DNA of 64,000 nt from Nevskia sp. Lineage in GTDB: Bacteria; Pseudomonadota; Gammaproteobacteria; Nevskiales; Nevskiaceae. Positions 16,867 to 24,765 of the stretch are shown one piece after another; position 1 is the first letter of the stretch, and each line of letters starts with the position of its first letter. The stretch is taken from the NCBI GenBank assembly GCA_021732745.1, contig JAKFUK010000003.1, forward strand, positions 310,001 through 374,000. The letters run 5' to 3'. Position numbers and translations under genes: made by a program. Under the pieces are notes generated by a model. The model ran no database searches. It had not been told where the DNA came from and saw only the letters and a list, made by a program, of their open reading frames with translations.

Positions 16867-17007
16867 TCAGTGCAGCGACATCGTCATCACTTCAGGGCGC
16901 TGAAGCTCGGCACCGGCATAACAGGTACCGCGCGGGCAACCTGTGGCTGCTTGCAGCGCCAGTGCGGCCTTGGCATTGCGGCTGCTGAACAATGTGGTGC
17001 TGACCAT
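16867..17007 (-). CDS. Unannotated 46-residue protein, first gene of the rtc sigma-54 transcript
   Basis: A short ORF encoding 46 aa, starting MVSTTLFSSRNAKAALALQA and containing ATGCPRGTCYAGAE, so two Cys in a C-x4-C arrangement. A strong Shine-Dalgarno, GGGAGAGG, lies four bases before the ATG, and the start is only about 20 nt after the predicted sigma-54 transcription start. It is therefore ideally placed as the first cistron of the operon that goes on to rtcB and rtcA. I do not recognise a family. The Cys pair might bind metal or form a disulfide; it could also be a regulatory leader peptide. Whether it is translated is not shown by sequence alone. Confidence 0.6.
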   Translation of the reverse strand: MVSTTLFSSRNAKAALALQAATGCPRGTCYAGAELQRPEVMTMSLH

Positions 17008-17036
17008 GCTGCCTCTCCCGTCGATGCGGGCAATAT

Positions 17037-17052
17037 TGCAACGGCGGTGCCA
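17037..17052 (-). promoter_or_regulatory. Sigma-54 promoter of the rtc operon
   Basis: Minus strand TGGCACCGCCGTTGCA: TGGCAC and TTGCA are exact matches to the -24 and -12 elements with the correct spacing. RtcR, the matching sigma-54 activator, is encoded divergently 124 bp away. The promoter lies 576 bp upstream of rtcB, so the transcript has a long leader holding the 46-residue ORF and the duplicated module. Confidence 0.92.
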
Positions 17053-17067
17053 ACTCGGCAGATAATT

Positions 17068-17110
17068 TTCATGTCTCTGATTTACTTGTCTTTTCTTGCT
17101 TTTACATGAA
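17068..17110. promoter_or_regulatory. Candidate RtcR binding region
   Basis: Inverted repeat TTCATGT (17068-17074) / ACATGAA (17104-17110) in the AT-rich divergent region, 16-58 bp upstream of the sigma-54 -24 element. A second small inverted repeat, CGATAA...TTATCG, lies at about 17141-17162. Either could be the enhancer site; the assignment rests on position and symmetry only. Confidence 0.4.
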
Positions 17111-17175
17111 TTTCTTGGATTTCAGTTTTCAGAATTATTGATACGATAAGATTAGGTTTTATCGAGAAAGCTCGC

Positions 17176-18771
17176 ATGCGCAGGAATGTGGTAATCGGAC
17201 TGATCGGCACGCAGCTTGATGCCGGTCGCGAGCTGAACCGCTGGGAGCGCTGGCGGCCCACGGTGTCGATTGGCATGCAGGAAGACTTCGTCGTCCACCG
17301 TTTCGAGTTGCTGGCCGATACCCGCCGGGCGCGCGATCTGGTCAAAGTGGTCGGCAACGATCTGGCGCAGGTGTCGCCGGAAACCGAGCTGCGGGTGCAC
17401 GATTTCCACGTCGCCGATCCCTGGGATTTCGAAACCATGTATGGCGCGCTGCTCGATTTCTGCGAGCGCCAGACCTTCGATCCGGAAGCCGAGGACTACT
17501 ACGTCCACATCACCACCGGCACCCATGTCGCGCAGATCTGCCTGTACCTGCTGACCGAAAGCCGGCATCTGCCGGGGCGGCTGTTGCAGACCGGGCCGGG
17601 GCGGAACAAGGCCGAAGCGGCGGTCGGCACCCTGTCGGTCATTGACCTCGACCTGTCGAAGTACGACCACATTGCCCAGCGCTTCGCGGCGCGCGCACAG
17701 GACGATCGCAGCTTCCTGAAGAGCGGCATCGCCACACGCAATGCCGCGTTCAACACGATGATCGAGCAGATCGAGACGGTGGCCACCCGCTCGACCGCGC
17801 CGATCCTGCTGATGGGGCCGACCGGCGCCGGCAAGAGCCATCTGGCCCGGCGCATCCACGAGCTAAAGAAGCAGCGGGCGGCGCTTGCGGGTGCTTTTGT
17901 CGAAGTGAACTGCGCCACCTTGCGCGGCGATGGCGCGATGAGCGCGCTGTTCGGCCACCGCAAGGGCGCGTTCACCGGTGCGGTGGCCGATCGCGCCGGG
18001 CTGCTGAAATCGGCCGATCAGGGCCTGCTGTTCCTGGATGAGATCGGCGAACTGGGGGCCGACGAGCAGGCGATGCTGCTGCGGGCGATCGAGGACAAGC
18101 GGTTCTTGCCGGTCGGCAGCGATCGCGAAGTCGAAAGCCGTTTCCAGCTGATTGCCGGCACCAATCGCGACCTTGGTCAGGCGATCCGCAGCGGCCGCTT
18201 TCGCGATGATCTCTACGCCCGCCTGAATCTGTGGACTTTCCAGCTGCCGGGCCTGGCCGAGCGCCGCGAAGATCTGGAGCCGAATCTCGACTACGAACTC
18301 ACCCGCCACGAGCAGGCCCAGGGCCAGCGCGTGCGTTTCAATGTCGAAGCCCGCGAGCGGTACCTGCGCTTCGCGATGTCGGCCGATGCCCGCTGGCAAG
18401 GCAATTTCCGCGATCTCGGGGCCTCGGTGTCGCGAATGGCCACCTTGTCGACGGCCGGACGCATCCAGACTGACGGTGTCGATGCCGAAATCGCGCGCCT
18501 GCGGCGGCTCTGGGGCGACGGTTCGGCAACCGACGACGACACCGCGCTTGCGGAACTGCTGGGTGACGCCATCGCTGACATCGATCTGTTCGATCGCGTG
18601 CAGTTGCGCGAAGTGGTGACCGTCTGCCGGCGCAGCCGCAACCTGTCCGACGCCGGCCGCACGCTGTTTTCGGCCTCGCGGCAGAAGCGCAGCTCGACCA
18701 ACGACTCCGACCGCCTGCGCAAATACTTGGCGCGCTTCGGCCTGAGCTGGGAGCAGATCGCAGCCGCCTGA
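17176..18771 (+). CDS. rtcR: Sigma-54-dependent transcriptional regulator RtcR
   Basis: Activator of the RNA-repair operon. The N-terminal ~180 residues are the RtcR-type CARF-like domain (VVIGLIGTQLDAG and YYVHITTGTHVAQICLYLL), thought to sense RNA with cyclic-phosphate ends. The AAA+ domain has Walker A GPTGAGKSHLARRIHELK, the sigma-54 contact loop GAFTGAV and Walker B LLFLDEIGELG. A C-terminal helix-turn-helix completes the 531 aa. It is divergent from the rtc operon. Relatives are held inactive by the CARF domain until RNA damage occurs, which would make the operon inducible. Confidence 0.96.
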   Translation: MRRNVVIGLIGTQLDAGRELNRWERWRPTVSIGMQEDFVVHRFELLADTRRARDLVKVVGNDLAQVSPETELRVHDFHVADPWDFETMYGALLDFCERQTFDPEAEDYYVHITTGTHVAQICLYLLTESRHLPGRLLQTGPGRNKAEAAVGTLSVIDLDLSKYDHIAQRFAARAQDDRSFLKSGIATRNAAFNTMIEQIETVATRSTAPILLMGPTGAGKSHLARRIHELKKQRAALAGAFVEVNCATLRGDGAMSALFGHRKGAFTGAVADRAGLLKSADQGLLFLDEIGELGADEQAMLLRAIEDKRFLPVGSDREVESRFQLIAGTNRDLGQAIRSGRFRDDLYARLNLWTFQLPGLAERREDLEPNLDYELTRHEQAQGQRVRFNVEARERYLRFAMSADARWQGNFRDLGASVSRMATLSTAGRIQTDGVDAEIARLRRLWGDGSATDDDTALAELLGDAIADIDLFDRVQLREVVTVCRRSRNLSDAGRTLFSASRQKRSSTNDSDRLRKYLARFGLSWEQIAAA

Positions 18772-18865
18772 ATGGTTTTCGAGACGGCTGTCATCGTGCC
18801 ATCAATTAATGGCAGTATTCGTCGTGGGTGCGATCCGTGCGCCCGAACCAGCCGAGTGCAGCGCC

Positions 18866-19837
18866 ATGACTGTCACCCAGATTACTGCCCCGTTTGGCCG
18901 CAGCCGTGCCCCGAAGCGGCGCGCCTCTAACACGACGGGCCGGCTGATCCCGCGCAAGGTCAAGTTCGACTGGTCCGACACGCCGGTCGACTGGATTCCG
19001 GGCCATCCCTACGCCAGCCATTTCATCAACGAAATCAACCTGCTGCTGCCGGCAGGCGAGTTCTGGTTCTGTCGCCTGTACAACCAGGCGCTGCCGATGA
19101 TCACCGACGACAAGCTCCGCGACGACGTGCAGATGTTCATCCGTCAGGAAGCGATGCACGCCCGGGCCCATGGCGGTGCGGTGGCCGAATACCTGAACCA
19201 GCGCGGCATCGAGACCGAGACCAACACGCGTCAGGAAGACTGGCTGTTCGAGAACCTGCTCGGCGACAAGTTTGCTGGCCGGGACTTGAAGAGCGAATGG
19301 GCAAAGCGCCGCTGGCTGGTGTTTCGCCTCGGCATCATCGCGGCGGTCGAGCACATGACTTGCGTGCTGGGCCGGTACATTCTGGAAAACAAGAACTGGG
19401 ATGGTGCCGGCGCCGATCCGACCTTCCTCGACCTGCTGCGCTGGCATGGGGCTGAGGAAGTCGAGCATCGCAGTGTCGCGTTCGACCTGTATCGCCATCT
19501 GGGCGGCGACTACCCGTCGCGCTATTACCTGAGCCTGATCGCGGTGCCGGTGATCTTCGGCCTCTGGGTGCACGGGGCGGCGCACATCATGAAGCAGGAC
19601 CCGCGCTTCGCCGCCAAGCGCCCGAGCGTGTTCCGGCCCTGGATCTGGCTGGAATGGCAGCGCCAGTCGAAGACCGGAATGCTGCCCTCGTTGCCGTCGC
19701 TGATCATCAAGCAGTTGCCGTTCTTCAGCCCCTGGTACGACCCGGTCAAGGAAGGTTCGACCGAGGCGGCGCTGGCCTATTTGGAGGGTTCGCCAGCAGC
19801 GGCTGCGGCGGCCATGGCGACCCGCAGCGCCGCCTGA
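18866..19837 (+). CDS. Predicted metal-dependent hydrolase, ferritin-like (PF10118 type)
   Basis: A 323-aa protein of the predicted metal-dependent hydrolase family with a ferritin-like four-helix core. Candidate di-iron ligands are in RQEAMHARAH (E..H), AAVEHMT and GAEEVEHRSVAFD (ExxH). The family is biochemically poorly known. The ATG at 18866 gives MTVTQITAPFG; an in-frame ATG at 18809 would add 19 residues, and neither has a strong ribosome binding site. A hydrophobic stretch, SLIAVPVIFGLWVHGAAH, may anchor it to the membrane. It stands alone, with a strong terminator after it. Confidence 0.8.
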   Translation: MTVTQITAPFGRSRAPKRRASNTTGRLIPRKVKFDWSDTPVDWIPGHPYASHFINEINLLLPAGEFWFCRLYNQALPMITDDKLRDDVQMFIRQEAMHARAHGGAVAEYLNQRGIETETNTRQEDWLFENLLGDKFAGRDLKSEWAKRRWLVFRLGIIAAVEHMTCVLGRYILENKNWDGAGADPTFLDLLRWHGAEEVEHRSVAFDLYRHLGGDYPSRYYLSLIAVPVIFGLWVHGAAHIMKQDPRFAAKRPSVFRPWIWLEWQRQSKTGMLPSLPSLIIKQLPFFSPWYDPVKEGSTEAALAYLEGSPAAAAAAMATRSAA

Positions 19838-19850
19838 TCCCGCTGCAAAC

Positions 19851-19892
19851 ACGGCCGCGACCGCGATCCTGATCGCGGTCGCGGCCGTTTTC
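19851..19892 (+). terminator. Strong Rho-independent terminator
   Basis: Perfect 17-bp stem ACGGCCGCGACCGCGAT / ATCGCGGTCGCGGCCGT with loop CCTG and a TTTT tail. Confidence 0.9.
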
Positions 19893-19997
19893 GTTGCTGC
19901 GCGGCGGGTTTGCCTGCTTGGCTTGCAGCCCGCTGGCTTGAATAATGCGGGCGCGACCGCCATTCAGGCATTCGGAGAGGGGTCAGAAATCCGCTCG

Positions 19998-20034
19998 ATA
20001 GGTTTCGCCAATGGCGCGGATTTCGATAAACAAT
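19998..20034 (+). promoter_or_regulatory. OxyR-like binding site upstream of ahpC
   Basis: Four tetranucleotides ATAG, CAAT, ATTT and CAAT separated by exactly seven bases each, matching the spacing of the OxyR motif ATAG-N7-CTAT-N7-ATAG-N7-CTAT. Agreement is 12 of 16 or less base by base, so the spacing is the stronger argument. It lies 72 bp before ahpC, and a possible -10 (TAGTAT) follows. Confidence 0.5.
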
Positions 20035-20105
20035 TTCAATCTCTGAAGCTGTGTAAGTAGTATCTCGCTATCAATTCATCCCACCCAACACAACAGGACG
20101 CTTCC

Positions 20106-20669
20106 ATGTCGCTGATCAACACCGCGGTCAAGCCGTTCAAGGCGCAGGCTTTCCACAATGGCAAGTTCATCGAAGTCACCGAGGCCTCGCTGAAGGGCAA
20201 GTGGTCGGTGCTGATCTTCATGCCGGCCGCCTTCACCTTCAATTGCCCGACCGAAGTCGAAGATGCCGCCAACAGCTACGCCGAGTTCCAGAAGGCGAAC
20301 ACCGAGGTCTACATCGTCACCACCGACACGCAGTTCTCGCACAAGGTCTGGCACGAGACCTCGCCGGCCGTCGGCAAGGCGCAGTTCCCGCTGGTCGGCG
20401 ATCCGACCCACCAGCTGACCCGCGCCTTCGGCGTGCACATCGAGGAAGAAGGCCTGGCGCTGCGCGGCACCTTCGTCATCAACCCGGAAGGCGTGATCAA
20501 GACCGTCGAGATCCACTCGAACGAGATCGCCCGTGACGTGTCGGAAACGCTGCGCAAGCTGAAGGCCGCCCAGTTCACCGCCGCCAACCCGGGCCAGGTC
20601 TGCCCGGCCAAGTGGAAGGAAGGCGCGAAGACGATCGCACCGTCGCTCGATCTGGTCGGCAAGATCTAA
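20106..20669 (+). CDS. ahpC: Alkyl hydroperoxide reductase subunit C (peroxiredoxin)
   Basis: Typical 2-Cys peroxiredoxin of 187 aa that reduces H2O2 and organic peroxides. The peroxidatic Cys47 is in FTFNCPTE and the resolving Cys166 in GQVCPAKW, at the same positions as in E. coli AhpC. The usual FVCPTE reads FNCPTE here. It is reduced by AhpF, whose gene follows 132 bp later beyond a terminator-like hairpin. The start has CAGGACG upstream. Confidence 0.97.
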   Translation: MSLINTAVKPFKAQAFHNGKFIEVTEASLKGKWSVLIFMPAAFTFNCPTEVEDAANSYAEFQKANTEVYIVTTDTQFSHKVWHETSPAVGKAQFPLVGDPTHQLTRAFGVHIEEEGLALRGTFVINPEGVIKTVEIHSNEIARDVSETLRKLKAAQFTAANPGQVCPAKWKEGAKTIAPSLDLVGKI

Positions 20670-20723
20670 ACGAGCCTGCTGCGGGTCGGCTTCATCGCCG
20701 ACCCGAGCCAGACGCAGCACCAG

Positions 20724-20760
20724 CGCCCTGCCGCTGCCATTCGTGGCGGCAGGGCGTTTT
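20724..20760 (+). terminator. Attenuator/terminator between ahpC and ahpF
   Basis: Stem CGCCCTGCCGC / GCGGCAGGGCG followed by TTTTG. Placed between the two genes it would give more ahpC than ahpF mRNA, a known pattern for this pair. Confidence 0.8.
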
Positions 20761-20801
20761 GTATCCAGAATTCCAGTACCGGTTTCGAACGGAGAACCCC
20801 G

Positions 20802-22379
20802 ATGCTTGACCAAGACCTGAAGAGCACCTTGAAGGGCTACCTCGAGCGCCTGACCCGCCCGCTCGAAATTGTTGCCAACACCGATGGCTCGGAGGCCTCG
20901 CAGGAACTGCGGGCGCTACTCGCCGACATCACCGACGTGTGCGGCCAGATCAGCGTGCGCGAAACCTCGGACTCAGCACTTCGCGCGCCCTCGTTCGCAA
21001 TCGGCAGCCCGGGTCATGACATCAAGCTCCGCTTCGCCGGCATCCCGCTCGGCCACGAGTTCACCTCGCTGGTGCTGGCGCTGTTGCAGGCTGGCGGCTA
21101 CCCGCCGAAGGTCAGCGATGACGTCATCAATGCGATCAAGGCGCTGCCCGGCCCGCTGAAATTCGAAAGCTATTTTTCGCTGTCGTGCCAGAACTGCCCG
21201 GATGTCGTTCAGGCGCTGAACCTGATGGCGGTGCTGAACCCGAACATCGAGCACACCGCGATCGAAGGCAGCGCCTTCCAGGCCGAGGTCGAGGCGCGGC
21301 AGGTGATGTCGGTGCCGAGCATCTATCTGAACGGCGAGCCGTTCGCCGCCGGCCGCATGGGCATCGAGGAAATCCTCGCCAAGCTCGATACCGGTGCGGC
21401 CGCTCGAGAAGCCGAAAAGCTCAAGGACAAAGCTCCGTACGACGTGCTGATCGTCGGCGGCGGCCCGGCCGGTGCTGCGGCGGCGATTTACGCCGCCCGC
21501 AAGGGCATCCGCACCGGCATCGTTGCCGAGCGTTGGGGTGGTCAGGTCGCTGACACGATGGGCATCGAGAACCTGATCTCGATTCCGGAAACCGAGGGGC
21601 CGAAGCTGGTTGCGGCGATGGAAAACCACGTCAATCACTACGACGTCGACATCATGAAGTTGCAGCGCGCCGATGCGATCTCGACCGATGGCGAGCTGGT
21701 CAGCATCGCACTCGCGAGCGGTGCAACGCTGAAGTCGAAGACCGTGATCGTTGCCACCGGCGCGCGCTGGCGGCAGATGAATGTCCCCGGCGAAGACCAG
21801 TACCGCAACAAGGGCGTGGCCTACTGCCCGCATTGCGACGGCCCGCTGTTCAAGGGCAAGCGCGTTGCTGTGATCGGCGGCGGCAACTCCGGGGTCGAAG
21901 CGGCGATCGACCTCGCCGGAATCGTCAGCCAGGTGACCCTGATCGAATTCGACAGCCAGTTGCGCGCCGATGCCGTGCTCCAGCGCAAGCTCAACAGCCT
22001 GCCGAACGTCCGCGTGATCACTTCGGCACTGACCACTGAAGTGACCGGCGATGGTGCCAAGGTCAATGGTCTGGTTTACAAGGATCGCGGCTCAGGCGAC
22101 CTGCACACGATCGAACTGGAAGGCATCTTCGTGCAGATCGGCCTGTTGCCGAACAGCGATTTCCTCAAGGGCTCGGTGGACTTGAGCCCCAGAGGCGAAG
22201 TGATCGTCGACGCCCGCGGTACGACCTCGATGGCCGGCGTGTTCGCGGCCGGTGATGTCACCACCACGCCTTACAAGCAGATCGTCATCGCCATGGGCGA
22301 AGGCTCGAAGGCCGCACTCAGCGCCTTCGATCACCTGATCCGCATGGCGGTGCCGGAAGAAGTACGCAAGGCGGCCTGA
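20802..22379 (+). CDS. ahpF: Alkyl hydroperoxide reductase subunit F
   Basis: NADH-dependent flavoprotein disulfide reductase that reduces AhpC. It has the N-terminal thioredoxin-like pair with the CxxC of [10 protein letters not shown], then the thioredoxin-reductase-like part with FAD site [21 protein letters not shown], the redox CxxC in CPHCDGP, the NAD site [19 protein letters not shown] and [15 protein letters not shown]. The length (525 aa) is normal. It is co-oriented with ahpC. Confidence 0.97.
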   Translation: MLDQDLKSTLKGYLERLTRPLEIVANTDGSEASQELRALLADITDVCGQISVRETSDSALRAPSFAIGSPGHDIKLRFAGIPLGHEFTSLVLALLQAGGYPPKVSDDVINAIKALPGPLKFESYFSLSCQNCPDVVQALNLMAVLNPNIEHTAIEGSAFQAEVEARQVMSVPSIYLNGEPFAAGRMGIEEILAKLDTGAAAREAEKLKDKAPYDVLIVGGGPAGAAAAIYAARKGIRTGIVAERWGGQVADTMGIENLISIPETEGPKLVAAMENHVNHYDVDIMKLQRADAISTDGELVSIALASGATLKSKTVIVATGARWRQMNVPGEDQYRNKGVAYCPHCDGPLFKGKRVAVIGGGNSGVEAAIDLAGIVSQVTLIEFDSQLRADAVLQRKLNSLPNVRVITSALTTEVTGDGAKVNGLVYKDRGSGDLHTIELEGIFVQIGLLPNSDFLKGSVDLSPRGEVIVDARGTTSMAGVFAAGDVTTTPYKQIVIAMGEGSKAALSAFDHLIRMAVPEEVRKAA

Positions 22380-22397
22380 TTCCGCCGCGATACAAAT

Positions 22398-22425
22398 GAA
22401 AACGGCCTCCACGGAGGCCGTTTTC
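22398..22425. terminator. Bidirectional terminator between ahpF and the YeeE pair
   Basis: Perfect 13-bp stem GAAAACGGCCTCC / GGAGGCCGTTTTC with an AC loop. The A and T tracts serve both convergent genes. Confidence 0.9.
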
Positions 22426-22452
22426 ACGTCCGCCAGCAACTGCTGGCGATTG

Positions 22453-22869
22453 TCAGAGCAGGCTTGCAGTGCGATCACGCAACCACATGCCGCCGACCAT
22501 CGCGGCGACGAACAGCAGAATCTGCGGCGAACCTGCCGCCAGATTGGCGATCGCCGGTCCCGGGCACAGCCCGGCGATGCCCCAGCCGATGCCGAACAGC
22601 GCAGCACCGATCAGCAGCTGCGGATCGAGATCCTTCCGGGTCGGCAGCTGAAAACGCTCGGCCAGCAAGGGCTTGCCAGCGCGCCGCACCCAGGCGAACA
22701 CCGGAAAGGTGATCAGCAGTGCGGAGCCCATGACGAAACCCAGAGATGGGTCCCATTGGCCGGCAACATCCAGAAAGGCGATGACCTTGCCGGGATCGGT
22801 CATGCCGCCGAGCGCCAGACCGGCTCCAAACAGCAGGCCAGCGATCAGCGATACCAGTGCGGTCTTCAT
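22453..22869 (-). CDS. YeeE/YedE-family (DUF6691-type) membrane protein
   Basis: A 138-aa inner-membrane protein with about four hydrophobic helices. It belongs to the YeeE/YedE sulfur-transport superfamily; the short DUF6691-type partner is usually encoded next to a second YeeE protein. Motifs are GLALGGMTDPGKVIAFLD and GIAGLCPGPAIANLA, whose Cys is the conserved residue thought to handle thiosulfate or persulfide sulfur. Its start overlaps the stop of the partner gene upstream (ATGA), so the two are translationally coupled. Confidence 0.88.
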   Translation of the reverse strand: MKTALVSLIAGLLFGAGLALGGMTDPGKVIAFLDVAGQWDPSLGFVMGSALLITFPVFAWVRRAGKPLLAERFQLPTRKDLDPQLLIGAALFGIGWGIAGLCPGPAIANLAAGSPQILLFVAAMVGGMWLRDRTASLL

Positions 22870-23312
22870 GCGGCGGCTCCGAGCAGGTGGCGGATCACGA
22901 ACACCGTGACCGCGCCGAAGGCCATGAAGGTGACGGTAGCGATGATCGAGCGCTGCGACAGCCGCGCGATGCCGCAGACGCCGTGGCCGGAGGTGCAGCC
23001 GGAGCCCATGCGGGTGCCGTAGCCGACGATCAGGCCAGCGACCGCCATGCCCAGCCAGCCGGTCTGCAGCTTGGCCGGTGGCAGCGCGGTGACCGTCGAG
23101 CTCAGGATCGTCGCGCCGAGGATCAGGCCGCCGAGAAACATCGAGCGCCAGCGGCGATCGCCGGCTGCCGGATTGAACAGCAGCCCGCCGAGCACGCCGC
23201 TGATACCGGCGATGCGGCCGTTGAAGATGATCATCAGCCCGGCCGCGAGGCCAATCAGCAAACCGCCTCCGGCAGCGCGCAGCCAGCTGTCGGTATCTAC
23301 CAGCACATTCAT
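22866..23312 (-). CDS. YeeE/YedE-family sulfur transporter
   Basis: A 148-aa membrane protein of the YeeE/YedE (PmpA-like) family. Conserved blocks are GRIAGISGVLGGLL and GYGTRMGSGCTSGHGVCGIARLS, with two conserved Cys that would relay sulfur across the inner membrane. The ATG at 23312 has GGAGAGG upstream; a longer start at 23330 lacks one. It is the first gene of a two-gene unit, divergent from a CsoR-like regulator, the usual arrangement for persulfide-regulated sulfur uptake. Confidence 0.9.
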   Translation of the reverse strand: MNVLVDTDSWLRAAGGGLLIGLAAGLMIIFNGRIAGISGVLGGLLFNPAAGDRRWRSMFLGGLILGATILSSTVTALPPAKLQTGWLGMAVAGLIVGYGTRMGSGCTSGHGVCGIARLSQRSIIATVTFMAFGAVTVFVIRHLLGAAA

Positions 23313-23399
23313 GGCAAGCCTCTCCTGCAATGGATTCGAAAGCTGACAGTCCGGCCCCGGACCGCTACAGTGCCGCCATCAGCACATGGAGTATACGGT
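23313..23399. promoter_or_regulatory. Divergent control region, YeeE pair and CsoR-family gene
   Basis: An 87-bp divergent gap. Just before and over the regulator start lies a run of short repeats: ATACGGTAT is a 9-bp palindrome at 23394-23402 and is followed by GGGGTAT. CsoR-family proteins bind ATAC/GTAT-flanked C- or G-tracts, so this is a plausible autoregulatory operator. Exact promoter elements are not clear. Confidence 0.4.
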
Positions 23400-23738
23400 A
23401 TGGGGTATGTAGCGGCGACACGCGGCACGGTATCGAAGAAGGCCAAAGCCGCCACGGCCGTCACGGAAGCGCCCCCGGCGCACGATCATCGCCATGACGT
23501 GGTGATGCGGCTGAAGCGCGTCGAAGGCCAGATTCGCGGCGTGCTGAGCATGATCGACGCCGATGCCCCCTGCGATGCCGTGGCCCAGCAACTCGCCGCC
23601 GCCCGCAAGGCGCTGGACCGCGCGTTCTACGAAATGATGGCCTGCGACATCGAGCGCGAGATCGGCGTCACCCAGGATGTCGCCGTGCTCGGCCGCCGTC
23701 TGGTCGAGAAGACCCGGCTGCTCGCCAAGTACAGTTGA
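23400..23738 (+). CDS. CsoR/CstR-family persulfide-sensing repressor
   Basis: A 112-aa all-helical repressor (DUF156 family): VVMRLKRVEGQIRGVLSMIDADAPC and AFYEMMACDIER. It has the two conserved Cys of the family, but the His that sits four residues before the second Cys in copper-sensing CsoR is replaced by Glu. That pattern fits CstR-like persulfide sensors, and the divergent sulfur transporters and downstream sox genes support it. The N-terminal extension (about 25 residues, including HDHRHD) is unusual. The ATG at 23400 has GGAG eight bases upstream. Confidence 0.85.
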   Translation: MGYVAATRGTVSKKAKAATAVTEAPPAHDHRHDVVMRLKRVEGQIRGVLSMIDADAPCDAVAQQLAAARKALDRAFYEMMACDIEREIGVTQDVAVLGRRLVEKTRLLAKYS

Positions 23739-23771
23739 GGCCCCCATCGCTGCCCGAGAACGTCTGACAAC

Positions 23772-24554
23772 ATGAATCTGGTGATGCTTGACGAACGCCT
23801 CGACGGCCGAGTCGCGGTGCTGACCCTGAATCGCCCCGACGCGACCAATGCCATCGACGACGACATGGCGCTGGCAATCGTTGGCGCAGTCGCGAAGATC
23901 ACCGCTTCGCCGCGCGTCGAAGCGGTGCTGCTGACCGGGGCGGGACGGGTCTTCTGCTCGGGCGGCGATGTCGGTGTGTTCAAGGCCGCGCTGTCCAGCG
24001 GCGATGACGGCGAACTCGCACGCCTGCTCGACCGACTGGCAACGGGCATCCACGGCGCGCTGGAAGCGCTGGTCAACGCCGGGCCACTGCTGATCGCGGC
24101 GGTCAACGGCCCGGCGACCGGCGCGGGTCTCGGCTTCGTCTGCGCCTGCGATTTCGCCTACGCCAGGCCTGCGGCGACCCTGCGGCCGGGCTTCTCGAAA
24201 CTTGGCCTGTCGCCGGACACCGGCACCACACAGTTCTTGCCGCGCATCGTCGGTGCCCGCAAGGCGCTGGAACTGCTGATTCGCGGCGACGCGATCACGC
24301 CGGAAGCGGCGACCGCGCTTGGGATTTACAGCGAAGTGATCGAGGCCGACGACGCCGCCTTCATCGACACCGTGCTGGAGCGCATCAAGCCGCTGATCGC
24401 CTCCGGCCGTGCGGCCTGCGAAACGCGGCGGCTGATCCGCCAGACGATGGCGCCGGGCCTGCATGAGCAGCTGGCAGCGGAGCAGGCCTCGCTGGTGGCG
24501 CTGGCATCGAGTCCGCTGGTCACCGGACGATTGAAGAAGGCGCTGGGTCTGTAG
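23772..24554 (+). CDS. Enoyl-CoA hydratase/isomerase family protein
   Basis: A 260-aa crotonase. The oxyanion-hole motifs are GRVFCSGGDVGVF and AAVNGPATGAGLGFVCACDF. The catalytic region reads LGLSPDTGTTQFLPRIVG, with Asp rather than Glu, as in PaaG-like isomerases. It begins 34 bp after the CstR-like gene but has no obvious functional link to sulfur metabolism; it may simply share the transcript. The 208-bp gap that follows carries the sox promoter. Confidence 0.88.
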   Translation: MNLVMLDERLDGRVAVLTLNRPDATNAIDDDMALAIVGAVAKITASPRVEAVLLTGAGRVFCSGGDVGVFKAALSSGDDGELARLLDRLATGIHGALEALVNAGPLLIAAVNGPATGAGLGFVCACDFAYARPAATLRPGFSKLGLSPDTGTTQFLPRIVGARKALELLIRGDAITPEAATALGIYSEVIEADDAAFIDTVLERIKPLIASGRAACETRRLIRQTMAPGLHEQLAAEQASLVALASSPLVTGRLKKALGL

Positions 24555-24662
24555 ATCACGCCCTTTGCTGCACCGCCGCGCGCGCCCAGACAGCCGGAAT
24601 CCGCGACGCAATCCTGAAATCGACGCAATGGCAGGCCTGAACGGCCCGCATGGTTTCCCTGT

Positions 24663-24691
24663 TTGACGATTAGAACTTTTAGAACTAACGT
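24663..24691 (+). promoter_or_regulatory. Candidate promoter of the sox operon
   Basis: TTGACG at 24663-24668 and TAACGT at 24686-24691 with a 17-bp spacer, 75 bp upstream of soxC. The spacer contains a direct repeat, TTAGAAC-TT-TTAGAAC, one helical turn or less apart, which could be an operator for a sulfur-responsive repressor. Confidence 0.5.
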
Positions 24692-24765
24692 AATAACAAC
24701 GAATCATTAAGCCGCCTCCGGGATCTAGTCGATTCCGTCGAGCCGGCACGTCGAGGAGCGGGTTG

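Noticed and set aside
16972-16987. Second sigma-54-like match on the plus strand toward rtcR (TGGCATT-N4-CTGCT)
   Set aside because: It lies inside the 46-codon frame and deviates at both elements; rtcR is not expected to be sigma-54 driven, and the minus-strand site is far better.
22396-23022. 208-codon frame across the YeeE genes
   Set aside because: Shadow of the two membrane-protein genes on the other strand; no homology features.
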